A stretch of DNA of 64,000 nt from NCBI RefSeq assembly GCF_958295425.1, contig NC_081150.1, positions 7,191,001-7,255,000 of the forward strand, in the 5' to 3' direction. Under the pieces are notes generated by a model that saw only the letters and a list, made by a program, of their open reading frames with translations, did no database searches and was not told the origin of the DNA. The position numbers were made by a program, and so were the translations under genes. Source of the DNA: Solea solea. Lineage: Eukaryota; Chordata; Actinopteri; Pleuronectiformes; Soleidae. Position 1 is the stretch's first letter. The number at the start of each line of letters is the position of its first letter. Shown here piece by piece: positions 1 to 12,344 of the stretch.

Positions 1-61
1 TGGAGCAGAAGTTAAGAGTGGATCCACTTTCGTGGGAGGATATAAGAAATCATTTTACGGA

Positions 62-204
62 CGCTTGGAACAACAGAAGATCATTTCCGGTATGCGAGGG
101 CCACCGTAGCTCCCTGATGCGCTTGAGTGAAAGGCATCCTGCATTTGTTGCAATCTGCAGTCTCACCGACAGATGTCGCTAAAGCTTACACACTGAAATG
201 AAGT
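62..204 (+). repeat. Interspersed fish repeat copy in mapkbp1 intron 14
   Basis: This stretch contains a block around 90-130 (bgGGCCACCGTAGCTCCC-type core, seen here as gagggccaccgtagctccc) followed by a tail with caatctgcagtctcaccg and agatgtcgctaaa near 150-190. A second, diverged copy of the core is visible near 29780-29810. The consensus resembles a short repeat common in fish genomes, known to me from memory only. The rest of 1-1421 is intron 14 of mapkbp1; I found no further exon there, so the next coding exon lies beyond the left edge. Confidence 0.55.
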
Positions 205-1421
205 GGGTGGATACAGGAAACCAGCGACAATGCTCGAGGAGTTGGCGAAAAAGCACAATTTTGGCATTCAGATCTCAGTTTGAATAAACATCATTATCTG
301 TAAATGGCTTCATACACCATGCTTCAAAACAGACGGAGCATTCGGCGTCGGCCTCAATAAAGATTTCCGTGGAACGAATGTGCTCGGCAAAGAAAATAAG
401 TGTTTTTAAACACAATAGAAAATCAGTGTCAGTGCCTCCGAACAGAAGGCAATCATGCGTCATTGGAAAAACCTTAGAAAAACGGTTCACTGTCTTGCAG
501 AGAACACGCTGTTTGTAACACAAAAAGAAAAAAAAGACGACATCTCATTGAACGTGATTGAACGGGTCGAGGTTCTGCTCAAGACTTAACGCGCTGTTTC
601 TGTGTCGCATACACGCGGCGACCTGAATTGTGTCTTGACTTTGGGAAGAATGTTGTAATGCACGCTGGTCTGATCAAACAGAGAGCTGCCCCAGTGACAC
701 AGAAACAAAGAGAGGAAAGAACGCAGCACAGAGTCTCCTTTGTTGCTCTCCTTGAGTCGTATTCACAAAGAGGCGACATGCAGTGTGTTACAGCTGTGCT
801 GGTGCAGAGTTAGTTAGTTAGGCCACGACGGAAAGAATTAAAGGGGGAAAAAAAATTGTTTAAAGCTAGAAAATGGCAAAGAAAAGAAAATGAACCAAGA
901 TTAGCTGGTACGACAACTCTCCTTTTTCTGTACAATTAATATGCTGAATTAGCACGAATGATGCAACCTGCACACTTTTGTCTGGATCCTGGATTTAGGC
1001 CCATCTTTGTCTGTTTTGTATTACGCATTGTGTTGTTTTTTTGTTTTTGTCCTTGTCATCTGCTGGGTATTTATTCATAATGTTGCATTCATGTTTTTAG
1101 GGCCTTGCTGCTGTGTCCAGTTTTTCTCTCAGATGGGATAATACTGTATATTCGGCCTGTAATCATGTAATCCTCTTGCAGTGTCCCTCTCCAGCGAAGT
1201 AGGGGGGTAATCCAGAGAAACAAATTATTAGACAGTGATTTTAAAATTCAGACTAGAGCCTCAAACTGTTTTATTGCTTCTATATGAAATGAAAATGTGA
1301 TCAAATATTCTATTTGGTGTATAAAACATTAGTGTAGTTCTAGTTTTGGTATATGACACAGCACATATTTAGTTAGTGATTTTACAATGAGCTTGTATTT
1401 GGTATTTTGTTTGTGTCTTAC

Positions 1422-1542
1422 CTTGTGTGCAGTGCGGAAATGGATGCTTTTGTCTGCCCCACAGCTGATCATCCTCACCTTGTTCTCAGTGGCTGAGGAC
1501 CAAAGAAAATGATTGAAAAATTACTTGTTTTTCAGTACACAC

Positions 1543-1620
<78 letters not shown>

Positions 1621-4600
1621 TATATATATTATTTAGTATATAAATGAAGTGTCACTTCAGGGAAATTCACAAACTTTATCTTCAATAAATGTCAACTAAA
1701 GAACCACTTTTACACTTACTTACAGCTTGTATTGTACTTTTTAGTCAGTTAACTGTTATTACTAACATTAACAGTAGCTTTAACCATTATTGAATAATGT
1801 ATGAATTAATACCTTTACTTACCAGAATAAACCGTTAGTTAAATAAATAAATGCTGATAACAGCATTAATTAATGTACCCTTACTGTGATTAAAGTGTTA
1901 CCTGTGGTTTTTGTGACAGAGAACATAAAGTGCATCAGTGCATAACATAAAGGGCTCATCACAAACAAGGCTCCACCTGAGTACACACGCAAGAGTCGCT
2001 GTGCGTTATTTAAACAAACTGTGCTGCCAGCAAAAATTAAAGAGGGACTTTGTGTGGTATTGAGTGGAGATAAAGGCGAGGATTAAGAACAGATTAGCTG
2101 TCAGATGTTGACAGAGTCTCGAGTGGCTCACCAGCAAAGCGCGCGGCTGTTATAGACGAGGAGTGCTCGTCGAGTGTCTGCACCAGACTGTAGTCGTCTT
2201 GAGCATCCAGCACATGGATCAGACGGTCCCTGCTCGCTGTGGCCAGCAGATTCAGACCTGAGAGGGATCGTTTAATTAGAGATTAAATATGGCACAATAA
2301 GTGAACTCTATGTCACATGTGTTTGCACGCACCTGTTTCTGGGTTACTGTACTCCAGACAGAGGATCTCACCATCGTGGGCCTCCACTTTCAGAATCTCC
2401 TCCATGCGGCTGAGGTCGTGAACTCTGCACAAGATACATGCAGATGTTAGTTTGTGACGGTGTTCATATCAAGTACAAGTGGTTGGCTGCCTTAAAAATG
2501 AATAAAGATTAAGATGTTAAACATTATGATAATTTGCAGGCATACACTTCCAGATCAGTTTTAACCCTTTAACATCTAAGCCTCAAAATGGCCGTCTGGA
2601 ATGTTTAGCTTATATTAACCATAAAAGGGCCAGAAAAAAAAGTTATTTTGCCAATTTTTCCAGAATAACTTTCAATATCTGGCAGTTATTTATGTTACAA
2701 TAGTCTATTAACAATTTAAAATGAAGAAAAACAAAAAGGTTTTATTGAGAAAAAACACTTTGCGTGTTAAATTTGAAATTTGAACAGTATAAAACATCAT
2801 TTAAAATAACATGTGTTTGAGTCTTTGTCTCAATGTCCAAAAACAGGACAAACAAGGCAATCAGAGATGGCAGACTTCAGCCCATTCACGCGCAACAAGC
2901 CTCTGGCGGCCTCTGTTGGTCATATTGGCAAGTGCAAGTGCAAATGTCGAAGCACAAACAAACAAATAGACAGACACACAGAGCCACTAAAAGCAATACT
3001 TCACTTCCACTCTGTGGGGTGAAGTGAAAATGGAAACTGCTGTATGTACAGGTGTTTTTTCAACTCTTTCCTCTCTGGTGACAAAGATTTGTTTCCTGGA
3101 ACAGTGCAAGTGAGATTACCGTAATACCCACATGTCGGCTCTGACGTGCAGCTTTCAGAAACCGCTGAAATTTCCCCAATAGCACAAACCGTCGCGTATT
3201 TAGGGTAATGCAAAGTGTGCTTGTGCAAATGTGTCGTCTGTGGTTTTAAAGTGGTAAATAGATCAGTACAGTTTTATGGTAACAGCACTGGCTTCGGGTT
3301 TTTTTTGTAGGAGTGGTGATGTCAACTTCACCGTTTGCATCCTCGTCCCTTCCATCCCCATTTAATTATTTACCTCAAAACTTACAGACATGGCTATTGA
3401 ATGTTGACCAATTGAGGAAAAATCCACAATTACCCCTCGACAATGGATACTTGTGATGTGATTCATGTCCAAACAGGGACATAAGTGGTGTAGATTAGAA
3501 GTCATTTCACATAATGTAGTATCGTCTTTTTGTGTATTTTCTTTTTCCTGTCATTCAAACTCTGAGAATACTCGACCACGTCCTACCTCAGCATCCCACT
3601 GCGGTCTCCTGAAGCGAGGTGTTTACCGTCTGGACTGACACAGATGGTCCTGATGCCTGTCCCGCTTTCTGTCGTCTGTCCGTCTCCTGATTTATCTGCA
3701 CTAACGTTTGTCACAGATGACTCAGGATCCAGTAATGCAGCCGTGCTTCCATCTATGTAGATTACATTCAGGAGCTCCTGCACACAAAGCAATTATGTAC
3801 AGAGACATTACATCAGCACAGGGAGAATACACATTTAATAATGTCATTACTTTCAGTTATACGACATGAGGGCAGACAGATAGGGATGCCAAACTCACGC
3901 TGCTGAGGACGTTCGGAGTCTCAGGCCGGTCCTCCATGCGCCACAGTCTGATGGTGTTATCAGCTGAGCAAGTGAGGAACGCACCTGATGACAAACCGGC
4001 CGCCATTTCTGCAGGAACATCTGGGAAAACCTGATGAAGGACAAGAGCGGAGAGGAGTTAGTGTTCATCTATGGAAGAGGCTGTAAATTACAGAAGCAAG
4101 AGGATAAACTGGGTTTTCTCCAGGTTCCCTGGTTTCCTCCCACAGTCCGAAAACATTTGGGGATTAGGTAAATTAGACACCATAAATTGACTGGTGACCT
4201 GTCCAGGGTGTACCCCGCCTTTTGCCCTATGTCTACTGGGATTGGCACCAGCACCCCCTATGACCCTCATGTGGAGGAGAAAGTGGTAGAAGTTGGATGG
4301 ATAAATTATGAACTATAATAATGCAGTTTTACTAAAAATAGGCACTGCCTACTATCAGCAAACCTAAACTGTCTTTTCTGTCAAACACAATGAAACTTAT
4401 CATACTCATGTATCGATTCTTCGGAGGTCTGTTGTGTAACATTTAGGACGATTTATTGGCAGAAACTGAATAAACTACCAATAAGTGTAGCTTTAAATGG
4501 TAGGTACTTTGTGTAAGGGGCTTGTTTGATGGACGCCTCTATCTTGCGTCACCATGTTTCTAAAGAAGAACAAATGGAAGGACATTTCAGGTTTTTGAAG

Positions 4601-7600
4601 TTGAAGCTTACAAAAAAAGCTCTGAATAAACCACCCATTCATCTACCACTTTCTCCTCCACATGAGGGTCGCTGGTGCCAATCCCAGCTGACACACGGTG
4701 AAAGGCGGGGTCACACCCTGGACAGGTCGTCAGTCCATCACAGGACTAAGGACAATTTGACTAATCCCCCACATTTGCATGTTTTTGATCCGTCTGTATC
4801 TATTGGAATTGTTAATTGTAAATTAGATGTCAATAATTCTAACCACAAACAGCTAAATATTTCCAAAATATCCATTAGTGTGTCCCACACACGCACGGCA
4901 CTGCCAAGAGTGTTCTGCTTTGGCACAAAGTTTCGTCTGAATCAGTAACTCAGTCGATGACCAGCACAGAGGTTCTGAGCCAGCAGCCGTCCACAAATGT
5001 CGCACTACTCAAAGAGTAGTTTCGTTCACTTCCTCTTTCAGGTTTACCTCCAGGTCCCAGACACAAGCAGCATGGAACAGGGCAGAGTGCAACATCCCCA
5101 CTCTGCTGACGTCCTTCACATCCCACACATACAAGCTGTGGTCATTATACACACAGCTGAGGCAGTGGCTGATGGGGTCGTAGGTAAGTGCGATGGCTGC
5201 TGGATAACGGGCGTCTGTCCTGGTGGAGCACAGGTGGCTGATGGGAGAGAGTCGGAATGAAATAATGGAACGAAACAGGGGCTCATTTCTTTTCTAACAA
5301 TCTAAACAACACATGTTAAACCCTAAGAAATTGAGAAGAGCTTTGGGAGCTGCGGAACAGCGCCACTTGAGACAGGAAGCTCTATAAATAGAGAGCATTT
5401 GATCCTGCAGTGGATCACTGCCTGAGCTCTTCCTCACCTGGCCTCAGTAACAGCTGCGACGTCAGTGCCGAGGGGGTGTGGCCGAGGCAGCGTGCAGACA
5501 AATTGCAGGTCAGCGAGTCTGAAGGCGCGCACTGTTCCATCAGCGCAGCCACAGAAGATCATGTCCTCCGACAGAGACAGAGACTGGGCCAGGCTTGTCT
5601 GCAACACACCACACGGTACAAGTGAGAGATCAGCGGCTCATTTTACAGCCGGCGCAGCAGGGAAATCAGTCTCCAGTAATGACACAGTAAATACAAAAGA
5701 GAAAAAACTGACATGTACAGTAATAATCAGGAGTAGATGGAACGTTAAGTTTAAAGTTTGAAGGGAAAGTCAAGCCACTGCTATTATGTAGCTTCCAGGA
5801 GAACAAAAAACATTTTCCCAATCCTTTATTCCTACTGTTGTATTAGTTTACTATAATAACTATATATATGTATATATATACATATACATATCGTATTGTC
5901 CTTCAATGTCCTCATTTTGAAATCCTGCTTCTATTAAATGAAGTCAAAAACAATGGCAGTTCTTTGTTAAATAAAACAACAGGTGTCCTGCCTGTCAGGA
6001 ATAATAAAGGTAATATTTAATACTGATAAGGGCAAAGTAGATGAGTGAAATAAAGGAAGACGAAAACAATGCATGTTTTATAGAAAAACCAGGAGCATTT
6101 TTGGCAATGGATGCCATGAATTTCTCCACTTCTGGTCTTGTTAACATTGGTTTGGTATTTGAATTATTGTGACTGGAAAACTTCTATTAGTAGTTAGAAT
6201 GTTTAGTTTTCTGATATGAAACCATTTTGGAACAGAAAAAAAACATGCAAATAAATGCTAATAAACTCACCCGCAGGTCCACCCACTTGTCCAGCATCCT
6301 CTTGCTGTTGAACTCACACAGCAGGCCAGAGGAGGTAATGCAGAAGGTGGAGTCATATTTAGAGCCCCGCCCACAGGCTACATCGCAGAAAAAGTTGTTC
6401 CTCAGCTCACCGAGCAGCCCCGAGCGACCCAGGAGAGGAACAGGAGCACTGGCCTAATAACCACAGAGGGACGAGGGTTAGATCACACTGTGGTTAATAC
6501 TAAATGTCCATCAACATGAGGAAACCTCAATCCTTTCCTTTGGGCTACAAAGAAAGGACAAACGAGACTTGAAGTAAACGCCAGAGATTGGGCTCTAAGC
6601 ATGTGTGAAGTTTGTGAAGTTCAACAAAGAGCAATGAAGCAGGAACTGTGACAAAAACCACTTCACGCCCACTTTACTGCGATCGCTTTGTTTTAGTTTA
6701 TATAATCTTCAGGCAACCAAACATTTGTACTCTGTGTATGGCAGGAGAACGTTTGGCAGGAAAAATCGCTTTTCAACTGGCAACAGAGCGGCTCTGATAC
6801 AGATCAGTCTACAGATGACGAGTGATGAAAATGTAACACACAAAATTATACTTAAAACATCCACGGTGTAATTAAGAGGCAGAAACTAAATACACTAGCT
6901 ATAAACACTTGAAAATTAAATTCTTTAGTTTTGACTTTTGTTACTTCTGGTGATTTTTGTTGTTAATCCGGTTTGGTCTTCATGAACAGAAACAATGTTG
7001 TGTCTTTCCTCTAAATATTGGCTCTGTCAAGCAATACTATCAGATGTGACTGAGGGAGCATTTGTGTGTATACAGCAGCAGGAAAAGAAACTGTCAACAT
7101 TTATCCTGTCAAAACCAGTTACCAGTAGAATTGTCTACTGAATCTTTCCGTGCGCTCTTCTTCGTATTTTTCGTCTCACATTTCTGGCACAGTGTTGATG
7201 TTTTCTGTTTTTACATTAAACAAATCACTTCCTGTGTGCAACATCTAAACATCCTGAGAAATACAGAGAGAGTCGTGCGAAGCAGATAAGCTTAATCAGC
7301 ATTGGGTGACATCAATTGACAATGGTTTGAATGTAATGGACTTTTGTACACAGATAAAGCAACATGATATACAGCAGGTCAAATGGAGACCTGTCTCTAT
7401 TTTCGCGATCATGAGAGATTTGAAAGATCACCTTGCTGGCCTTGCAGTGATCCAGATACCAGAACTTGACATGTCTGTTCCCCACAGTCACAAAGTAGGA
7501 GCTGTCCTCAGAGAAGGACACACCCGTCACTTTGCTGGACACCTTGTTGACAGCCACGACGAAATCTTTCTGCAGAATAAATCAACATCAGCCATGTTTG

Positions 7601-8783
7601 TTAAAGAAAAAGAAAAAAACAGTGAAGCCATCGTTGGAGGAGCTGCTCTGGAGTGTGACGTACCTTCCATGCCCAGACGTTGACCATCTTGTCGTGCTGG
7701 TTTCCCACACTGACGACGTATTTGCCGTTCGGGGAGAAGGCCACGCACGAGACGCCATATGTGTGCCCCTGCAGCGCCGCCACTTCTCTGCGCTCGGCCA
7801 CGTCCCACAGCCTCACGGCTGGGAGGTGACCACTCTGGCGGATTAAACAAAAACGGGAGAAGGTGAGAGAGAGTAGACGATCATGACTCCATGCTTTAAA
7901 ATCCACTGGAACAGACTGTTATTAACCACAGTCACCCGTCACTCCAGTCTATCCAGCTCTCGATGAGATTATCCTCTCTGACCTGTGACCGCTGCTCACT
8001 GTACATAGTTACTTGTCCTTCAACCCCCCTCACATTATTCTCTCAGGATCAAAAGGTCAGCAGGCTATTTGTGCAATCTCTTTTTTAATATGGTGGAACG
8101 ACCTTTCAGAAGGTCAGTTAATGGGTGAGAGGAGAGGAGGAGAGGAGGAGAGGCATGCAGAAACATGGAGAACACGGCAGAGCTGCATCCACCATAACCA
8201 GACAGAAATAAGATGTCCGCTGTCAGACTGGCTTTTGTGTAAATTAGCCATTGTTTGGTTTCTTATCAGATGGTTCACTCAGGAATATTTTAAACCCCTC
8301 GCCTCTTCCTAGGCTGACAGGAAATCCTCAAACAGAGCTGTGACGCTCACGGCTTTGATCACAGACGTGCAGCAGCGAGGAAGAGACTCTTCAAAATCCC
8401 TCACACGTGAATGCTACAGCAGCATTTGCATGGGGAAGACTGGTCAGTAAATGTATGTGTAAAATATAAAATCAAACACAAAGCCAGTATCAGTTCATTA
8501 ACTCAAATACCCACTGACACATTAACATTGGAGTTCATAAAATGTGCCATTTTACAGGACAGTTTGCCCGCAGTTTATCTGGTCTTTGAACTTTGGTTTC
8601 TGCTGTCATGGCAACGGCAGGCACGCGTGCCACGTCCACTTCCACAGAGAAGTCATTCGTTGCCTTTGATTGGCCCGGGAGTGGGGATTGAGATAGCGCG
8701 CTGTGTAGCGGTGCTCGCTGTGACTACACAGTGTGTCAGGACACGTAATAAAATGCAAACACTGCACAGCACATTATCACATT

Positions 8784-8822
<39 letters not shown>

Positions 8823-11800
8823 GACGGCCTGAGAGTCCTGCACAAACTGCTCATGACTGCAACGTGGAAGAATTCTAATTTGCCAAATCCTGCAGCAGAG
8901 ATACTGCAGACACTAATCCTACAGTAATATTTACCAAAAATAAATAGTTTCACTGCCAAATTCAAAGTCCAAATAATCACAAAAACAGGCACAAATTCAA
9001 GAGACAAAAAAAAAGGCTTTTGTGGAAAAGCTTGAAAAGAGTCCATTCGCAGTGCAAGTGACTTGCACTGCGAGGAGCTGTTTAGAGGGGGCAGTAATGT
9101 GTGAGTATATAATCATTAGCAGATACAGCATTGGTGATAAAGTGATCCATTTGTTTCATTTGATTGCACACAGATAAAAAAAAAAAACAATTATCTGGAA
9201 AACACACAGATCTTTAGTTACACAAAGACTATGACACTTAATCACACAACCAGCAGCAGCATAGTGTAAGGACGTCAGTGTTTGAACGGGGCTGACTGAC
9301 GCGTCCGAAGACTCACCTCTCCTGTGACCAAGTACTTTCCTTCAGGGGAGAAGGACAGAGCGGTGACGGCTTTCCTGTGACAGCGACAGAGACAGACGAC
9401 AGACAGCTCAGTGTCACTCAGGTTCTGGCCGAGTGGGACTCCCGACAGTTTGACGTCGCTCAGAGTAAATGCTTATTTGTGTGCGTGTAACTCACCTGGA
9501 GGTGTTGATAATGTGGTGCTGTCTGTTCTTTCTGGGATTCAGTAAGACGACCACACACCTACACATGAGGGGATGAAATAAGAAGGATGACGAAATGTGT
9601 CAAACGTTACGTTTGTACAGATGTAAACGGCAGGGGGACGCAGACACATGACATAAGTGCACACACAAACACACAAGCAAATGTTGCTTCCTCCCATTCA
9701 GACACACAATCCTTGACACAGCAATTACATAAACAAGCATAATTCTCCCCTCCTGACCTTCTTAGTATGAACAAAGCTGAGTGAAAGGATTTCAAAGCAA
9801 CACAAAAGAGGCTCAGTTCACAGTTTCTCAGTGGTTACAGCCTTGCGAGACACACTCGTGTTTGTTTTAAAGCAGAGCACAGTCGCTCTGAGGGCCCCAG
9901 TCATCACCCAGGATCTACAGTCAAATCCCAGCTGACACCACATCTCTCTGTTCTCTGTTGATCTTTTTCTTTTCTTTTTTGGTTCAACAAAGTGTGAGTG
10001 TTTGCACAGAGAGAGTAAGACACATTGATCTTTAGTTCAGTGTCTCACTGAGAGTCAAAGGAAACCTTCCTGAGGATGAGAAACACTCTCCTCCTCAGAA
10101 CCTCTGAGATAACACACACACACACACACACACACAGAAACATGTAAGTCAAAGGCCATCGTTTTTAGATAAAGATAAATAAAAGGTTCCTCTCGGTCTC
10201 TCTTCTTACCCGGCGGGGTAGGCCACCAGTCCAGATCGGGGGTGACACGCTAAACCGCTGTTTCCTGACGCGGTGATGCCCAGAACTTTTTCCAGCGTCA
10301 CCTGCAGAGACACAAAGCAGGGATGAACCATTTATTTTATTTCAAAGTATTCCCTCCCTGCGTGAAGTGAAAGTCGAGCTGGTTTGGATAAATACAGACG
10401 TCAGGACGGCAGCGATGTCACAAATGAATCAAATACAGAGATAGATTGTTGTCTGTAACCCACCAACATTTTCATTTCTTACTGATACTGAGGTTTCCTT
10501 TTGTCATTCCGGCACCAGCGTCCCCCACGACCCTCGTGTGGAGGGTAACGCAGGAGAAGATGGATGGATTTTGCCATTCCATTCGTGTGTTTTTCTGAAT
10601 GTGAAACAGCCACACATTTTTTGGAATGAATGATTTCAACACTCACATTTTATATCTGCAATCTCTTCCCATAATTTGGACCTTGAAGGCATAATTTGTT
10701 ATTTTTCAAACCACTGGATAATAACCTTGTATTAATTAATTAATTAATAAATTAATGTTATTATCCTTTGAGGGAATTTTTAGATTTTACTCACAAACCA
10801 AAACATTTCAAAATCACTTCCCCAGTTTACTCTCTTAAATAAAAACTGTAAACATGTATAACTTTCCAAATACCTCACTGTATAAATATGTTTTTTTATA
10901 CCTGTATGGTTTGTACCCTTTTATAATATGCTTGTTGTTTAATCCGTTTCCTTGTTGTAAATTATTTACAACAATTATTTGTATTATATTACCATCTGTT
11001 TTAAAGGTCTTTTAATTTTTGGACCGGCTTTGTTTAAATTGTCAATAAAAACTAAGATTTTCTTAGTCACATGTGAAATATAGTGAAACATAGCCAAAAG
11101 TTGTTATTTACTAATATGCATGGGATGCAGTCCTTAAAAAGAAAAATTGAGGGGCTCATAAAAATCTAAATGTATTAATAATAAAACTTTGTGTTCTATT
11201 ACAGGATACCATCTATCAGAATACATCGTTTTTAAATGACTTTTTTTTGTTATTTTACACCATTATTGTCCAGAAGGTGGCAGAGGTCCGAGCCAAAATG
11301 GGGGGTAATAATTTTCCTTTGCTGTCACCAGAGAAATGTGGAGCATATACTTTATACTGTCTGTCTTCAGTAGGTGAGTCAGAGACCTCTCCTGTGATGA
11401 AAGAGAGCATATCTGAAACTAAATCAATATTTAAAATGTCCTTTATTACTTTCTCAATCCCTTCCCAGTACGGCTCAAACTTTGGACGGTCCCAAAAATA
11501 AGTTTATGTGTATTATTAATAAAACGGTTGGTTATTTTATGTGATGGAATGACTGATGAGTGAGTGGTTGTGTCTCCAAAAACACTATATTTCACCGTTC
11601 GTCTCACTAAATGTGATGATTTCAAACGATTGGACACTTCGTTTGTCGGCTTGTTCAAACCTGCACAGACACACTCGTCAGAATGTCCCGCGCAACTTTA
11701 TTTACTAAACAAACACGTCCTTGTTTGAAACGGACATATACTGTCAATCATATTATAGTTTGCGATGTCGTTTCTGTAGTTAGAGGAAGACGTGAAAGAT

Positions 11801-12344
11801 CAGCTTTGACCCTGCAGTCCATCAGAGGGCGTGACAGTCGGCTTGGCGAGGTCACGCCGTCTGTGTGGGGGATTTATGAAGCAGCTGTTTGAGTCTGAGT
11901 CCAATGACTGTACCTGTGTCCATGCTGTAAAACGAACACGGATGATAACAGAAAACCAAACGCAATCCAATGTGTGTGTGTGTGTGTGTGTGTGACAAAA
12001 GTCACTTTCTATTATATGCTATTACTTCAGAGTTACTGCAATAGTTAGTTTTCATTCATAAATGCTTGTGAAAGTCATTCATCAACATGTTTTTGGCCAA
12101 CTGGAAGTTGGTCTAAGAAAATCTTATAAGGTAGACTGATGAACCATTAGACTTTGAAATAAAACTTTATAACACGTTACAAAATGAGAGTGAATGGGTT
12201 ATTCTGCTCAGAAAGTGTTGAGAGGGAGACGTGGATACTTGCCTTGCTGCTGAGGTTTCCTCTCCCGCTCTTCTTCTGCTTGGCTGAAGGAGAACGCAGC
12301 AAGTTCCTGAGGCGACTTTTAATGGTGAAGCCCTCGGCCGGCAT
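1422..12344 (-). CDS. mapkbp1: MAPKBP1 (JNK-binding WD40 scaffold), 5' 14 coding exons, partial
   Basis: This is a WD40-repeat scaffold that in mammals binds JNK and modulates JNK/NF-kB signalling. Coding exons, in transcript order: 12344-12243, 10301-10210, 9558-9496, 9374-9317, 7834-7664, 7569-7432, 6453-6271, 5598-5438, 5237-5048, 4030-3899, 3777-3587, 2424-2333, 2257-2132 and 1492-1422. They total 1770 nt (590 codons) with frame kept through every junction. The start [20 protein letters not shown] matches the human N-terminus in style. WD40 blades are plain: [99 protein letters not shown] and [14 protein letters not shown]. Intron 1 uses a GC donor; the others use GT. Human MAPKBP1 is about 1,500 aa, so the later WD repeats and the C-terminal half lie left of the window. 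WDR62 is the nearest paralogue, but sequence and mga synteny favour MAPKBP1. Confidence 0.95.
1549..1640. repeat. (AT)n microsatellite with short (AC)n flank
   Basis: An almost uninterrupted AT dinucleotide run of about 65 bp sits in mapkbp1 intron 14, flanked by acacacacatacat on the left and a degenerate tatatatatt stretch on the right. Confidence 0.95.
4108..4310 (+). repeat. Retroelement-like interspersed repeat, plus orientation
   Basis: The stretch reads through gttccctggtttcctcccac, ggtgacctgtccagggtgta and ccccgcctttt, then gattggcaccagc, and ends tagaagttggatgga. This is the standard tail arrangement of a very common fish interspersed repeat (SINE/LINE 3' tail; family name not asserted). 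It lies in mapkbp1 intron 9 with an oppositely oriented relative about 320 bp away at 4629-4790. Confidence 0.75.
4629..4790 (-). repeat. Same repeat family, inverted copy
   Basis: On the plus strand this reads attcatctaccactttctcc, catgagggtcgctggtgcca, gaaaggcggggtcacaccct and ggacaggtcgtcagtccatc, the reverse complement of the 4108-4310 element. The two form a long imperfect inverted pair within one intron. Confidence 0.75.
8788..8820. repeat. (CA)n microsatellite
   Basis: About 16 perfect CA units occur in mapkbp1 intron 4. A similar tract lies at 10111-10136 in intron 1, with (TG)n at 11971-11995. Confidence 0.95.
9047..9073. repeat. Perfect 13-bp inverted repeat with 1-nt centre
   Basis: The arm tcgcagtgcaagt is followed by one g and then acttgcactgcga, an exact reverse complement. 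It sits in mapkbp1 intron 4, about 325 bp upstream (in plus coordinates, left) of exon 4. The near-zero loop is unfavourable for an RNA hairpin, so it is better viewed as a DNA palindrome. Confidence 0.85.
10505..10568 (+). repeat. Short fragment of the fish interspersed repeat tail
   Basis: It contains ggcaccagcgtcccccacga and ends gagaagatggatgg, the same 3' tail seen at 4108-4310. It lies in mapkbp1 intron 1. Confidence 0.6.
12243..12344 (-). CDS. mapkbp1: mapkbp1 first coding exon, followed by GC-AG intron
   Basis: The exon encodes 34 residues beginning at the ATG (12344-12342) and ending NLSSK. The next base pair is GC, not GT: the border reads AAG then GCAAGTATCC on the minus strand. 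The following exon begins at 10301 after CTGCAG and continues VTLEKVLG, joining exactly as in the human protein ([12 protein letters not shown]). GCAAGT after AG is the classic form of the minor GC-AG intron class. A CAG at about 12368 may be a 5'UTR acceptor, but this is not certain. Confidence 0.9.
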
